The notes under the pieces were generated by a model. The model was given only the letters and a program-made list of their open reading frames with translations, did not search any database and was not told where the DNA came from. Shown here piece after piece: positions 16,705-25,798 of a DNA stretch of 54,477 bases (position 1 is the first letter of the stretch; each line of letters opens with the position of its first letter). A program made the translations under genes and the position numbers. This DNA comes from Gammaproteobacteria bacterium (GTDB taxonomy: Bacteria > Pseudomonadota > Gammaproteobacteria > Chromatiales > Chromatiaceae), in the NCBI GenBank assembly GCA_011390365.1, contig JAABSM010000020.1, positions 1-54,477 of the forward strand, written 5' to 3'.

Positions 16705-17048
16705 TGCCAGGACCGTCAGAATCTATAGTTAAATTGAAGAAAATTCGCTAACATTAGCCATGAACTGCCAATTTGCCTATCCTTGGTCGAAGCGGCGCCG
16801 GCCTCAAACGGGTTTGAGTCGGTGTCAGCCAAGCGACGGAAAGGCGGGTGCGGCGGCCGCGCGACAGCTAGATGGTGGGAATTATGGACGCCCGGGGGGC
16901 AAAATCCAACCGTGGATGGTTCGTAGTTCGGGAACAAGCGGGTCGTGAGTTGCCAAATTCAGCCGCTGGCGGCGAAAATGCAGCATGAAAATCGCCGCAA
17001 GCCAGCAAGGGCCTGCCCACAAGCGGGCGTGAAAAGAAAGGGAAAGCC
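16705..17048. other. Divergent intergenic region between def and the LysM gene
   Basis: 344 bp without a gene. An AT-rich patch at 16720-16760 holds a possible minus-strand promoter for def (TTAGCG, 18 bases, TATAGA). On the plus strand AAGAAAGGGAAAGCC just before 17049 is the ribosome site of the LysM gene. I see no repeat element here, in contrast to most gaps of this size in the window. Confidence 0.5.
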
Positions 17049-18104
17049 ATGACCAAATTCAGCCGCATCATCTGCATCACCGCCGGACTACTTCTGACCG
17101 CCGCCGCCAGCGCGCAAATGGCGACGGATACCTCCCCGGAGCGTCCCAAGAGCTACACCGTGAAACAGGGGGATACCCTGTGGAACATCGCCGAGGTCTT
17201 CTACTTCCAGCCGTGGATGTGGAAGGATATCTGGCACGCCAACCCCGGCATCAAGAACCCCGATCTGATCTATCCCGGGGATATGATCTACCTCGCCGAG
17301 ATCGATGGCAAGGTGGCGCTCAAGGCGATGCGGGGATCGCGGGTCAAGCTGGCGCCCCACATGCGCTCCACGCCGGTCGATCAGGCGATTCCGGCGATTC
17401 CCATCGACGCCATTCATCAGTTTCTTACCCGCCCCTCGGTGATCGATATCGAACAGGATGACGTGGATGATCGCCCCTACATCATCGCCTTCGCCGACGA
17501 CCGCATCATCGCCGGCGCGAAGAGCATGATCTACGTTCGCGGCCCCCTCGAACCGGGGGTCGCCAACTATAACATCGTGCGCCCGGGCGACCTCTATCAC
17601 GACAGCGTGAGCGGCGAACCGCTCGGGCGCGAAGCGCTGTGGGTCGGCGAGGCGCAGCTGCGCAAGGGGGGGGATCCCGCCACCTTCTTCGTCAAGGAGG
17701 CGGAGCGGGAGGTGGCGATCGGGGATCGCCTCTACCCGGTGGTCGGCGAGCATGCGATCCACGCCTTCTATCCCCATCCGCCTGAGCAGGAGGTAGATGC
17801 CGGCATCGTCTCCGTGCTCGACGGGGTGACCCAGATCGGCCAGTACGACGTGGTGGTGATCGACCGCGGCGAAAATGAGGGTTTGCAGGTCGGCGATGTG
17901 TTGCAGATCGACCACAAGGGGCGCACGGTGCGCGACAAGTACTCCGGCGAGACCTGGGACGAGGTGACCCTGCCGAGCGTCGAGGCGGCGGCGCTGATGA
18001 TCTTTCGGGTCTTTCCCAAGGTCAGCTTCGCGCTGGTGATGCAGGCGACCCGTCCGCTGCATGTCGGCGATCGGGTGCGCAATCCCGACATGGATCGCGA
18101 TTGA
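17049..18104 (+). CDS. Exported LysM-domain protein upstream of dprA, 351 aa
   Basis: A signal peptide (residues 1-22, ending AAASA) precedes a single LysM domain at about 35-85 (YTVKQGDTLWNIAEVFYFQP, then NPDLIYPGDMIYL), which binds peptidoglycan glycan. The remaining 260 residues are a conserved beta-rich region with repeated D/G turns (RPGDLYHDSVSGEPLGREAL, VVVIDRGENEGLQVGDVL). No catalytic motif is seen. This protein type is regularly found between def and dprA in Gammaproteobacteria; its function is not established. The next gene, dprA, starts six bases after the stop. Confidence 0.88.
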   Translation: MTKFSRIICITAGLLLTAAASAQMATDTSPERPKSYTVKQGDTLWNIAEVFYFQPWMWKDIWHANPGIKNPDLIYPGDMIYLAEIDGKVALKAMRGSRVKLAPHMRSTPVDQAIPAIPIDAIHQFLTRPSVIDIEQDDVDDRPYIIAFADDRIIAGAKSMIYVRGPLEPGVANYNIVRPGDLYHDSVSGEPLGREALWVGEAQLRKGGDPATFFVKEAEREVAIGDRLYPVVGEHAIHAFYPHPPEQEVDAGIVSVLDGVTQIGQYDVVVIDRGENEGLQVGDVLQIDHKGRTVRDKYSGETWDEVTLPSVEAAALMIFRVFPKVSFALVMQATRPLHVGDRVRNPDMDRD

Positions 18105-18110
18105 TCCCGA

Positions 18111-19277
18111 ATGGCTGACACGGAGGAGCGCGGCCTCGGCTATTGGCTGGCGTTGCTGCATGCCCCGGGAATCGGCGCCAGGCGCTTCGCCGAACTGCTC
18201 GAACGCACCCCGGGACCGCGCGCGCTGTTCGAGGCCTCCGCCAGTCAGCTGCAGGCGTGGGGGATCAGCGAGCGGCTGCGCGCCTATCTGCGCGCCCCGA
18301 ACTGGGGCGCGGTAGAGCAAGACCTGGCCTGGCGGGATGGCGAATGGCGGCATATTCTCACCCTGGACGATCCCCGCTATCCGGTGCTGTTACGGGAGAT
18401 CGCCGACGCCCCGCCGCTGCTGTTCGTGCATGGGGATCCCGATCTCCTCTCGCTGCCCCAGTTGGCGATGGTCGGTTCCCGCAATCCCACCCCGCAGGGA
18501 CGGGAGACGGCGCGGGAGTTCGCCGCCTATCTCGCCAAGTCCGGCCTTGCCATTACCAGCGGTCTGGCGATGGGCGTGGACGGGGCCTGTCACGAAGGCG
18601 CATTGCGCGGCAACGGCGTCACCCTGGCGGTGACCGCCACCGGCCTGGATCGGGTCTATCCCGCGAGCCATCGCGAGCTGGCTCACCGCATCGTCGAGCG
18701 GGGCGCGATGATCTCGGAATTTCCCATCGGCACGCCACCGCGCGCCGGCCACTTTCCCAAGCGCAATCGCATCATCAGCGGGCTCTCGCTAGGGACCCTG
18801 GTGGTCGAGGCGACCCTCAAGAGCGGATCTCTAATCACCGCCAGACTGGCGCTGGAACAGGGGCGGGAGGTGTTCGCCATCCCCGGCTCCATCCACAACC
18901 CCCAGGCCCGCGGCTGTCACCGCCTGATTCGCGGTGGCGCCAAGCTGGTGGAGACCGCCGGCGATATCATCGAGGAGCTTGGGGCGCTGCTTGGCGGGCT
19001 TGAGCCAGCCGGGGATACGACCGCCGACAACAGTGCCGGTGGGGAGGCGGGGCAACTGGAGGACGACTACCAGCGTCTGCTCGACGCCATGGGCTTTGAC
19101 CCCGTCGCGATCGACGTTCTGGCCTCCCGCAGCGGCTTCAAGTCCGGCGAGGTCTCCTCCATGCTGCTGCTGCTGGAGCTGGAAGGGCACGTCGCGCCGG
19201 CGCCCGGTGGCGGCTATTGCCGCACCGGCGCGCCGGTCGATGCCGCTTCGTCAGGGCCGGAAGCCTCGTCCGGTTAA
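18111..19277 (+). CDS. dprA: DNA-processing protein DprA (Smf), 388 aa
   Basis: Loads RecA on incoming single-stranded DNA during transformation. The N-terminal SAM-like region (to about 70) is followed by the Rossmann-like domain: GSRNPTPQGRETAREFAAYL, SGLAMGVDGACHEGAL, ATGLDRVYPASHRELA and FPKRNRIISGLS. The C-terminal winged helix (about 310-365, LLDAMGFDPVAIDVLASRSG) is also present. Full length with no lesion. It probably shares transcription with the LysM gene (six-base gap). Confidence 0.95.
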   Translation: MADTEERGLGYWLALLHAPGIGARRFAELLERTPGPRALFEASASQLQAWGISERLRAYLRAPNWGAVEQDLAWRDGEWRHILTLDDPRYPVLLREIADAPPLLFVHGDPDLLSLPQLAMVGSRNPTPQGRETAREFAAYLAKSGLAITSGLAMGVDGACHEGALRGNGVTLAVTATGLDRVYPASHRELAHRIVERGAMISEFPIGTPPRAGHFPKRNRIISGLSLGTLVVEATLKSGSLITARLALEQGREVFAIPGSIHNPQARGCHRLIRGGAKLVETAGDIIEELGALLGGLEPAGDTTADNSAGGEAGQLEDDYQRLLDAMGFDPVAIDVLASRSGFKSGEVSSMLLLLELEGHVAPAPGGGYCRTGAPVDAASSGPEASSG

Positions 19278-19310
19278 AGGGGCGCAGGGGTGGCCCGTGG
19301 CAAGAAGGGT

Positions 19311-19340
19311 TTGACAAGGCCCGAATCCCCGCGGTAGTTT
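19311..19340 (+). promoter_or_regulatory. Candidate sigma-70 promoter for smg
   Basis: A perfect -35 hexamer TTGACA (19311-19316) is followed after 18 bases by TAGTTT (19335-19340). It lies 80 bases upstream of the smg ATG. The -10 is weak, so this is a moderate call. Confidence 0.5.
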
Positions 19341-19420
19341 CTATTTAGGGACGCGAACTCCATGGCGATGTCCGCCGGGCAGGCGCCGATCGCGATCGAG
19401 CATTAGCGGGAAATCAGAAT

Positions 19421-19900
19421 ATGAATGAGAACGTTGTCGACATCCTCATCTACCTTTATGAAAACTACATGGACGGTAGCCAGGATGCGCCGGATGACCA
19501 GAACCAGATCCAGGATGAGTTGCTTCAGGCAGGCTTCCAGGAGCACGAGATCGACCGCGCCTTCCAGTGGATGGATGAGCTGGTGGTGCAGCAGAGCTCC
19601 GGACGCCCGCCCCTGAGCCACGGCGTGCAGTCGTTTCGGGTCTTTACCGAGGAAGAGCAGTATCGCCTGGATGCGGACTGCCGCGGCTTTCTGATGTTCC
19701 TGGAGCAGAGCGGGATTCTCGATCACGAAGGGCGGGAGCTGGTGATCGATCGCGCCATCGCCCTGGAGCAGACCCGGGTCTCCGTCGAAGAGCTGAAGTG
19801 GGTGGCGCTGCTGGTGCTGATCAATCAGCCCGGCAAGGAGGGGGCCTTTGCGCAAATGGAAGAGCTGGTCTACGAAGACATGCCCTCCTATCTCCATTAG
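19421..19900 (+). CDS. smg: Smg family protein (DUF494), 159 aa
   Basis: A small acidic protein always found near dprA and topA in Gammaproteobacteria; function unknown. Diagnostic stretches are VDILIYLYENYMDG at the start, EIDRAFQWMDEL, and the C-terminal block LKWVALLVLINQPGKEGAFA. The length matches E. coli Smg. The ATG at 19421 has GCGGGAAATCAG upstream. The gene ends 167 bases before topA. Confidence 0.93.
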   Translation: MNENVVDILIYLYENYMDGSQDAPDDQNQIQDELLQAGFQEHEIDRAFQWMDELVVQQSSGRPPLSHGVQSFRVFTEEEQYRLDADCRGFLMFLEQSGILDHEGRELVIDRAIALEQTRVSVEELKWVALLVLINQPGKEGAFAQMEELVYEDMPSYLH

Positions 19901-20067
19901 TTCCGCCGGCTCCGGCGCGGGCAGGGTCGGGGGCGGCGGCGCCGTGCCGTCAGCCATCCCGGTCGATCTCCACTGATCGCCCACGCCGACTCAGGAGGCC
20001 TTTGGCACGCTTCAGAGCGGCGTGCGGCCGACACCAACAACCATCCACAGCGAGCTACTCCACGCCC

Positions 20068-22356
20068 ATGAATCTGGTCGTCGTCGAATCGCCGGCAAAG
20101 GCGAAAACCATCAAGAAATACCTGGGGCCTGGCTTCGAAGTGCTGGCCTCCTATGGCCACGTACGGGATCTGGTACCCAAGGAGGGAGCGGTCGATCCGG
20201 CCCACGACTTCGCCATGAAGTACCAGGTGATCGAACGCAACGATCGCCATGTCCAGGCGATCGTCAAGGCGCTCAAGAAGTCGGACGCCCTCTACCTCGC
20301 CACTGACCCGGATCGCGAGGGAGAGGCGATCTCCTGGCACCTCTACGAACTGCTCAAGCAGCGCAAGCACCTCAAGGACAAGGAGGTGCATCGGGTGGTT
20401 TTCAACGAGATCACCAAGAAGGCGGTGCAGGATGCGGTGGCCCATCCCCGCGACCTCTCCCAGGACCTGATCAACGCCCAGCAGGCGCGCCGCGCCCTCG
20501 ACTATCTGGTCGGCTTCAATCTCTCCCCGCTGCTGTGGAAGAAGATTCGCCGCGGCCTCTCCGCCGGTCGCGTGCAGAGCCCGGCGCTGCGCATGATCGT
20601 CGAACGCGAAGAGGAGATCGAGGCCTTCGAGAGCAAGGAGTACTGGAGCATCGAGGCGGATCTCGAAAAGGAGAGCAAGGCGTTCGAGGCCAAGCTCACC
20701 CACTACAAGGGCGAGAAGCTGGGCCAGTTCAGCATCGTCGCCGAGGACTCCGCCAGGGAGGCCGAAAGATCCCTGCTGGAGCAATCCGGCGGTGAACTGA
20801 TCGTCGAGAAGGTCGAAAAGAAGCAGCGCAAGCGCAACCCGGCGGCCCCCTTCACCACCTCGACCCTGCAACAGGAGGCGGCGCGCAAGCTCGGCTTTAC
20901 CACCCAGCGCACCATGCGCACCGCCCAGGCCCTGTATGAGGGCATCGACATCGGCGGCGAGACCACCGGCCTGATCACCTACATGCGTACCGACTCGGTC
21001 AACCTCGCCGACGAGGCGCTGGCGGAGATTCGTGGATTCATCAGCGACAAGTACGGCCCCGACCAGATCCCCAAGCAGGCGCGCCGCTTCAAGACCAAGG
21101 CCAAGAACGCCCAGGAGGCCCATGAGGCGATTCGTCCCACCTCCGTGCTGAGGCAGCCGGCGGAGCTCAAGTCCCACCTGACCCAGGATCAGTTCCGCCT
21201 TTATGAACTGGTCTGGAAGCGCACCGTCGCCTGTCAGATGATCCACGCCACCATCGACACCGTCGCCGCCGACCTCTCCTGTGGCGAAGGCAACACCTTT
21301 CGCGCCAACGGCTCCACCGTGCGCACCCCCGGCTTCATCCAGGTCTATCAGGAGGACGTGGACGACAAGAAGAAGGAGGATGGCGAGGGCAAGACCCTGC
21401 CGCCGCTGGACGAGGGGGAGAAGGTCAAGCTGGTTGCGATCCGGCCCGAGCAACACTTCACCGAACCGCCGCCGCGCTACACCGAGGCGAGCCTGGTCAA
21501 GGCGCTGGAGGAGTTCGGTATCGGCCGACCCTCCACCTACGCCTCGATCATCTCCACCCTCCAGGATCGCGAATACGTGGTGCTCGACGCCAAGCGCTTC
21601 AAACCCACCGACGTCGGGCGGGTGGTGAAGAAATTCCTCACCAGCTACTTCACCCAGTATGTGGACTACGACTTCACCGCCAAGCTGGAGGATGAGCTGG
21701 ACGCCGTCTCTCGCGGCGAGGAGGAGTGGATCCCGCTGCTGCGCAATTTCTGGCACGCCTTCAAGGATCGCATCGACGATACCCAGGAGAACGTCAAGCG
21801 CAGCGACGTCACCCACGAGGCGATCGACGAGAAGTGCCCCAAGTGCGACAGCCAACTCTCGATTCGTCTCGGCCGGCATGGCCGCTTTATCGGCTGCACC
21901 AACTATCCCGAATGCGACTACACCCGCGATCTCAGCGGCGACGGCAATGAACCGGAGGCGCCGGAGATCGTCGAGGATCGCGCCTGCCCCGAGTGCAACT
22001 CACCGCTGGTGATCAAGCGGGGTCGTTACGGCAAATTCATCGGCTGCTCCGCCTACCCCAAGTGCAAACACATCGAACCTCTGGAGAAGCCTAAGGATAC
22101 CGGCGTCACCTGCCCGAAATGCACCAAGGGGACGCTGATGGAAAAGAAGTCCCGGCGCGGCAAGATCTTCTACTCCTGCTCCACCTACCCCAAGTGCGAC
22201 TATGCCACCTGGAACGAACCGCTCGCTGAACCCTGCCCACAGTGCGGCTGGCCGATCCTCACCATCAAGACCACCAAGCGCAAGGGCGCCGAAAAGGTCT
22301 GCCCCCAGAAGGACTGCTCCTACGCCGAGCCGGTGGATGCCGCCGAAGAGGAGTGA
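20068..22356 (+). CDS. topA: DNA topoisomerase I, 762 aa
   Basis: Relaxes negatively supercoiled DNA by a type IA mechanism. TOPRIM (VVVESPAKAKTIKKYLG; DPDREGEA at 80-87) is followed by the active-site Tyr in GLITYMRTDSV (Y305) and the RPSTYASI motif. Four C-terminal zinc-ribbon units follow (CPKCDSQLSI, CPECNSPLVI, CPKCTKGTLM, CPQCGWPILT), the last with an altered second Cys pair. The family is about 760-870 residues. The ATG at 20068 is set by the conserved MNLVVVESPAKAKTIK start; an upstream open extension is not coding. The ribosome site is weak. Confidence 0.97.
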   Translation: MNLVVVESPAKAKTIKKYLGPGFEVLASYGHVRDLVPKEGAVDPAHDFAMKYQVIERNDRHVQAIVKALKKSDALYLATDPDREGEAISWHLYELLKQRKHLKDKEVHRVVFNEITKKAVQDAVAHPRDLSQDLINAQQARRALDYLVGFNLSPLLWKKIRRGLSAGRVQSPALRMIVEREEEIEAFESKEYWSIEADLEKESKAFEAKLTHYKGEKLGQFSIVAEDSAREAERSLLEQSGGELIVEKVEKKQRKRNPAAPFTTSTLQQEAARKLGFTTQRTMRTAQALYEGIDIGGETTGLITYMRTDSVNLADEALAEIRGFISDKYGPDQIPKQARRFKTKAKNAQEAHEAIRPTSVLRQPAELKSHLTQDQFRLYELVWKRTVACQMIHATIDTVAADLSCGEGNTFRANGSTVRTPGFIQVYQEDVDDKKKEDGEGKTLPPLDEGEKVKLVAIRPEQHFTEPPPRYTEASLVKALEEFGIGRPSTYASIISTLQDREYVVLDAKRFKPTDVGRVVKKFLTSYFTQYVDYDFTAKLEDELDAVSRGEEEWIPLLRNFWHAFKDRIDDTQENVKRSDVTHEAIDEKCPKCDSQLSIRLGRHGRFIGCTNYPECDYTRDLSGDGNEPEAPEIVEDRACPECNSPLVIKRGRYGKFIGCSAYPKCKHIEPLEKPKDTGVTCPKCTKGTLMEKKSRRGKIFYSCSTYPKCDYATWNEPLAEPCPQCGWPILTIKTTKRKGAEKVCPQKDCSYAEPVDAAEEE

Positions 22357-22365
22357 TCTCCCTGC

Positions 22366-22412
22366 AAGAAATCGACAGGATTAACGAGATTTCTCAGGAT
22401 TGACGGGATTTT
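22366..22412 (-). repeat. CCTG-type repeat (R3), minus orientation
   Basis: GACAGGATTAACGAGATTTC, then TCAGGATTGACGGGATTTTC. This is the reverse complement of the CCTGTTAATCCTG words that end both R2 copies. It lies directly after topA. Confidence 0.7.
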
Positions 22413-22445
22413 CTCTCGCGGTACCTCGGGATGCCATCAAAGGGC

Positions 22446-22509
22446 GGAGCGCGCGGCTTGGGTAACGCGCCAGTACAGGCGCGTTGGCGAGTCAAGCCTC
22501 GTGCTGTGC
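22446..22509. repeat. R6 inverted repeat, second copy, overlapping the yihY 3' end
   Basis: Begins GGAGCGCGCGGCTTGGGTAA, related to 13366-13386. The inner stem AACGCGCC/GGCGCGTT (22464-22471 and 22478-22485) is perfect and the outer arm (AGTCAAGCCTCGTGCT) is degraded. The right arm runs across the stop codon of yihY at 22492. Confidence 0.8.
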
Positions 22510-23787
22510 GGGGTTTGGCTTCGCGTCCCGGCGCTTGAACAGGCTGTCGAGGGTTTCGCCCATGGTCTCGGCCAGGCGTGCGTCGGCGGTGTTCAGCAGC
22601 TCGGCGAATCTTAGACTGGAAGGGTCTTCCAGGCGTGGCAGGTCGTCGGGGATGGGCAGGGTGTAGGGGCGTTGGCGGTAGAGGTCGTGGAGGGTGACCT
22701 CGGCGAGGTTGCGGGCGAGCGCCCAGCGGCGGTTGTCGCTGCGTAGAACCATGTGGTGCTGCTTGAGTTCGCTGAGGATCGCCTCGATGCGTTCGACGGA
22801 GAGGTGGCCGAGGCGTTGGGAGAGGGCGCGGGGGGAGAGGGCCTCGCCTTCATGTTGCGCCTTCCATAGCTCCTCCAGCAGGCGGTAGGCGAGCAGCAGG
22901 TCGCTGCGGGAGTCGCCGCCGGCGATGGTCTCTTCGTCGCGAAAGATGCCCAGCACGCAGGAGAACTCGGCGCCGAGCAAGGTAATCATCCAGGAGAGGT
23001 AGACCCACACCAGAAAGATGGGGACCACCGCCACCGCGCCGTAGATCGCCTCGTAGGTGGGAAACTGGGTGACATAGTAGGCGAAGCCCTTTTTCGCCAC
23101 CTCGAACAGCACCGCCGCCAGCACGCCGCCGGCGATGGCGTGGCGAATGGGCACGTGACGATTGGGGATGATGGAGTAGAGCAGGGTGAAGCCGACGATG
23201 GAGGCGAACAGGGGCATCATGCGCAGCAGGTAGTGGCCCTTGTCGAGGGTGCCGACGGCGTCGCTGAGCACGGGCATGGAGACCAGGTAGGAGGTGACCG
23301 CCATGCTGGAGCCGATGAGTACCGGTCCGAGGGTGAGGATCGCCCAGTAGACCAGAAACTTGGACAGAAATGGCCGCTGGCTGGTGGTGCGCCAGATGCG
23401 GTTGAAGGCGCGATCGATGTTGCCCATCAGCATCAATGCGACGATGATGAGAAAGCCGAAGCCGACGCCGCTCAGGCGCGAGGCCTTGCTGCTGAAGTCC
23501 TGAAAGTAGTCCTGCAACACCTCGCCGGAGGCGGGTACGAAGTTGTTGAAGATGAAGCCCTGGATCTCCTCGCCGATGCGTTCGGAGATGGGGAAGGCGT
23601 AGAGCACCGCCAGCGAGACGGTCATCAGCGGCACCAGCGAGAGCAGGGTGGTGTAGGTGAGGGAGGAGGCGTGCAGCAGCCCCTGGTCTTCGATGAAGCG
23701 CCCCACCAGCAGGCGGAAGAAACGGCGCAGGCGGGTGATGCGGCGGGATGCGCCAAGGATATCGCGGAGCTGTTGGATTCTGTTCAT
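22492..23787 (-). CDS. YihY/BrkB-family inner membrane protein, 431 aa
   Basis: Integral membrane protein formerly annotated as RNase BN. About six membrane segments fall between residues 40 and 280, with family motifs DQGLLHASSLTYTTLLSLVP (about 35-54), RHAIAGGVLAAVLFEVAKKG and YEAIYGAVAVVPIFLVWVYL. A cytosolic C-terminal part (about 290-431) holds a winged-helix-like region (LSPRALSQRLGHLSVERIEA). The enzyme activity is doubtful in the literature and the transport role unproven. The last residues (NPAQHEA) are encoded in a dispersed repeat, so the C-terminus may have been altered by it. It faces topA convergently. Confidence 0.9.
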   Translation of the reverse strand: MNRIQQLRDILGASRRITRLRRFFRLLVGRFIEDQGLLHASSLTYTTLLSLVPLMTVSLAVLYAFPISERIGEEIQGFIFNNFVPASGEVLQDYFQDFSSKASRLSGVGFGFLIIVALMLMGNIDRAFNRIWRTTSQRPFLSKFLVYWAILTLGPVLIGSSMAVTSYLVSMPVLSDAVGTLDKGHYLLRMMPLFASIVGFTLLYSIIPNRHVPIRHAIAGGVLAAVLFEVAKKGFAYYVTQFPTYEAIYGAVAVVPIFLVWVYLSWMITLLGAEFSCVLGIFRDEETIAGGDSRSDLLLAYRLLEELWKAQHEGEALSPRALSQRLGHLSVERIEAILSELKQHHMVLRSDNRRWALARNLAEVTLHDLYRQRPYTLPIPDDLPRLEDPSSLRFAELLNTADARLAETMGETLDSLFKRRDAKPNPAQHEA

Positions 23788-23980
23788 GGTGCTTGGGTTG
23801 TCGCCGCAGCGTTCGGAAATCTAAAGGGCTAGAACATAGAGAAAAGTGAGGCTCGGCACAAGGGGGAGGGCGGTTGCGATGGAAATGGGCGTTGCAGATT
23901 TAAAAAACACTGTAATTATGCGCTGAATAAGGTAAACTTCAGGGGCGCGAAAAACACAGGGCCTCTCGCACCGGTCATTT

Positions 23981-25243
23981 ATGAAAGTCATCTTTGTCAA
24001 CCGGTATTTCTATCCGGACACCTCGCAGACCAGCCGCCTGCTCGCGGATCTCGCCTTTGAGCTCGCCGGGCTGGGCAGCGAGGTGCATGTGATCACCAGT
24101 CGCATGTGCGCCGACAAGCCGGGCACGGTGTTGCCGGCCTATGAGGAGGTGCTGGGGGTTCGCATCCACCGGGTCTGGACCAGTCGTTTCGGCAAGAAGT
24201 GGCTGTTGGGGAGGGCCGCCGACTATCTCACCTTTCATCTGGCCACCGAGCGGCGTCTGCTGGCGATGGTGGAACGCGGCGATCGGGTGGTGGCCAAGAG
24301 CGATCCGCCCATGTTGCCGGCACTGGTGGCGGGCATCACCCGTCGCCGCAATGCGATCCAGGTCAACTGGCTGCACGAGGTCTTTCCGGAAGTAGCGGCG
24401 GCACAGGGGATTCACGGCCTCAAGGGGGCCTTGGGGCGGCGTCTCATCGCCATCCGCGGGCGCGCCTTGAACCACTCCTACATGACGGTGACGCCGTCCC
24501 AGGGCATGTGTCGCCACCTTCGGGCGCTGGGAACCGGCGAGGAGAAGCTGAGGCTGATTCGCGACTGGGTGGATGGCCATGAATTGCGTCCGATGGGGGA
24601 CAGGGAGAACCCGTTGCGGGACCAGTGGGCGTTGCGCGGCAAGTTCATCGTCGGTTATGTCGGTGATCTTGGCCGCGCCCATGAATACGCCACCCTGCTC
24701 AGCGCCGCCGATCGACTGCGCAACGAGCGGGAGATCCGGTTTCTGATCGTCGGCGGCGGGGCGCTGATCAGCGCCATGAAGCGGGAGGTGAGGCGGCGTA
24801 ATCTCACCAATCTGATCTTTCAGCCCTATCAGGAGGGCAAGCTCCTGCGCTGGGCGATGGGGCTGCCGGATGTCCATTTGGTGGTTCAGCGGCAGGAGAT
24901 GGAGGGTTTGCGCCTGCCCGGCAAGTTTTATCGTGTCGCCGCGGCGGGAAAGCCGGTGCTGCTGATTGGCGATCAGGATAGCGAGGTGGGGGAGTGGATC
25001 CAGCTGGCGCGCATGGGGACCACGGTGGAGGTGGGGGATGGGGCCAAACTGGCGCGGCGCATCCTGGCGATGCGGCTCGCCCCGGAGGGGCTGAACAAGA
25101 TGGGGGATAACGCCCGCAAGCTCTATCGCGCCCGCTTTGCCGCCTCTCGCTCACTGGCGGCCTGGGTCGACCTGCTGGGGGTGGATGATGACGAGAACTA
25201 CTCCGGCAACGCGGATCTGGCCGGCAACGGCGCTGAGCAATAG
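23981..25243 (+). CDS. Glycosyltransferase, GT-B fold (family 4 type), 420 aa
   Basis: Probable sugar transferase acting at the cytosolic face of the membrane. The N-terminal acceptor domain begins MKVIFVNRYFYPDTSQTSRL with LADLAFELAGLGSEVHVIT; the C-terminal nucleotide-sugar domain has FIVGYVGDLGRAHEYATLL, RFLIVGGG and EGLRLPGKFYRVAAAGKPVL. These resemble WbuB/WcaI-like enzymes of capsule or lipopolysaccharide synthesis. No other sugar genes adjoin it; the GT-C group lies 10 kb away. Substrate not predictable. The start at 23981 fits the conserved first strand. Confidence 0.85.
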   Translation: MKVIFVNRYFYPDTSQTSRLLADLAFELAGLGSEVHVITSRMCADKPGTVLPAYEEVLGVRIHRVWTSRFGKKWLLGRAADYLTFHLATERRLLAMVERGDRVVAKSDPPMLPALVAGITRRRNAIQVNWLHEVFPEVAAAQGIHGLKGALGRRLIAIRGRALNHSYMTVTPSQGMCRHLRALGTGEEKLRLIRDWVDGHELRPMGDRENPLRDQWALRGKFIVGYVGDLGRAHEYATLLSAADRLRNEREIRFLIVGGGALISAMKREVRRRNLTNLIFQPYQEGKLLRWAMGLPDVHLVVQRQEMEGLRLPGKFYRVAAAGKPVLLIGDQDSEVGEWIQLARMGTTVEVGDGAKLARRILAMRLAPEGLNKMGDNARKLYRARFAASRSLAAWVDLLGVDDDENYSGNADLAGNGAEQ

Positions 25244-25267
25244 TGTGGGGCTTTAGGATGTGGTAGC

Positions 25268-25286
25268 CTTGCACAGCTTGTGCAAG
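25268..25286. repeat. Short perfect hairpin upstream of yajQ
   Basis: CTTGCACA (25268-25275), loop GCT, TGTGCAAG (25279-25286). It lies between the glycosyltransferase stop and the yajQ ribosome site (AGGGAGGTTTC). No T run follows, so it could be a weak terminator, a leader structure or an operator. Confidence 0.6.
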
Positions 25287-25308
25287 CCGTGAGGGAGAGG
25301 GAGGTTTC

Positions 25309-25794
25309 ATGCCGTCATTCGATGTGGTTTCAGAGGTGGATCTGCAAGAGGTGCGCAACGCCGTGGATCAGGCGAATCGGGAAATCTCCGCCCGCTTCGA
25401 CTTCAAGAACGTGGATGCCAGTTTTGAACTGCAAGCCGCGGGCGACATCCTCGCCAGGGGCGAAGAGCCCTTTCATTTGAAGCAGATGCTGGAGGTGTTG
25501 CGCCAGAAACTGAGCAAACGCAAGGTCGACATTCAGTGCATGGAGAGCGGCCCGGTGGAAACCAATCTCAAATCCGCGCGTCAAACGATCACCATTCGCC
25601 AGGGGATCGGCGCCGACCTCGCCAAGAAGATGGTCAAGGAGATCAAGGGCTCCAAGATCAAGGTGCAGGCCCAGATCCAGGGCGAGCAGGTCCGGGTGAC
25701 CGGAAAGAAGCGGGATGACCTGCAACAGGTGATCGCGTTTTTGCGGGAGGCCGATTATGGCCTGCCATTGCAGTTTACCAATTTCAGGGATTAG
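25309..25794 (+). CDS. YajQ-family cyclic-di-GMP-binding protein, 161 aa
   Basis: A two-domain UPF0234 protein. The start MPSFDVVSEVDLQEVRNAVD and later IRQGIGADLAKKMVKEIKGS and FLREADYGLPLQFTNFRD are close to E. coli YajQ. In Xanthomonas and Pseudomonas homologues bind c-di-GMP and act with a transcription regulator. Length and motifs are complete. The ATG has GGGAGGTTTC upstream. DsbC starts only a few bases after its stop, so they may be co-transcribed. Confidence 0.92.
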   Translation: MPSFDVVSEVDLQEVRNAVDQANREISARFDFKNVDASFELQAAGDILARGEEPFHLKQMLEVLRQKLSKRKVDIQCMESGPVETNLKSARQTITIRQGIGADLAKKMVKEIKGSKIKVQAQIQGEQVRVTGKKRDDLQQVIAFLREADYGLPLQFTNFRD

Positions 25795-25798
25795 TGAT

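Noticed and set aside
17088-18353. A 421-codon minus-strand open frame
   Set aside because: Antisense to the LysM gene and dprA; no motif and mirror composition.
19897-21879. A 660-codon minus-strand open frame
   Set aside because: Antisense to topA; Leu/Val/Gly-rich with no motif.
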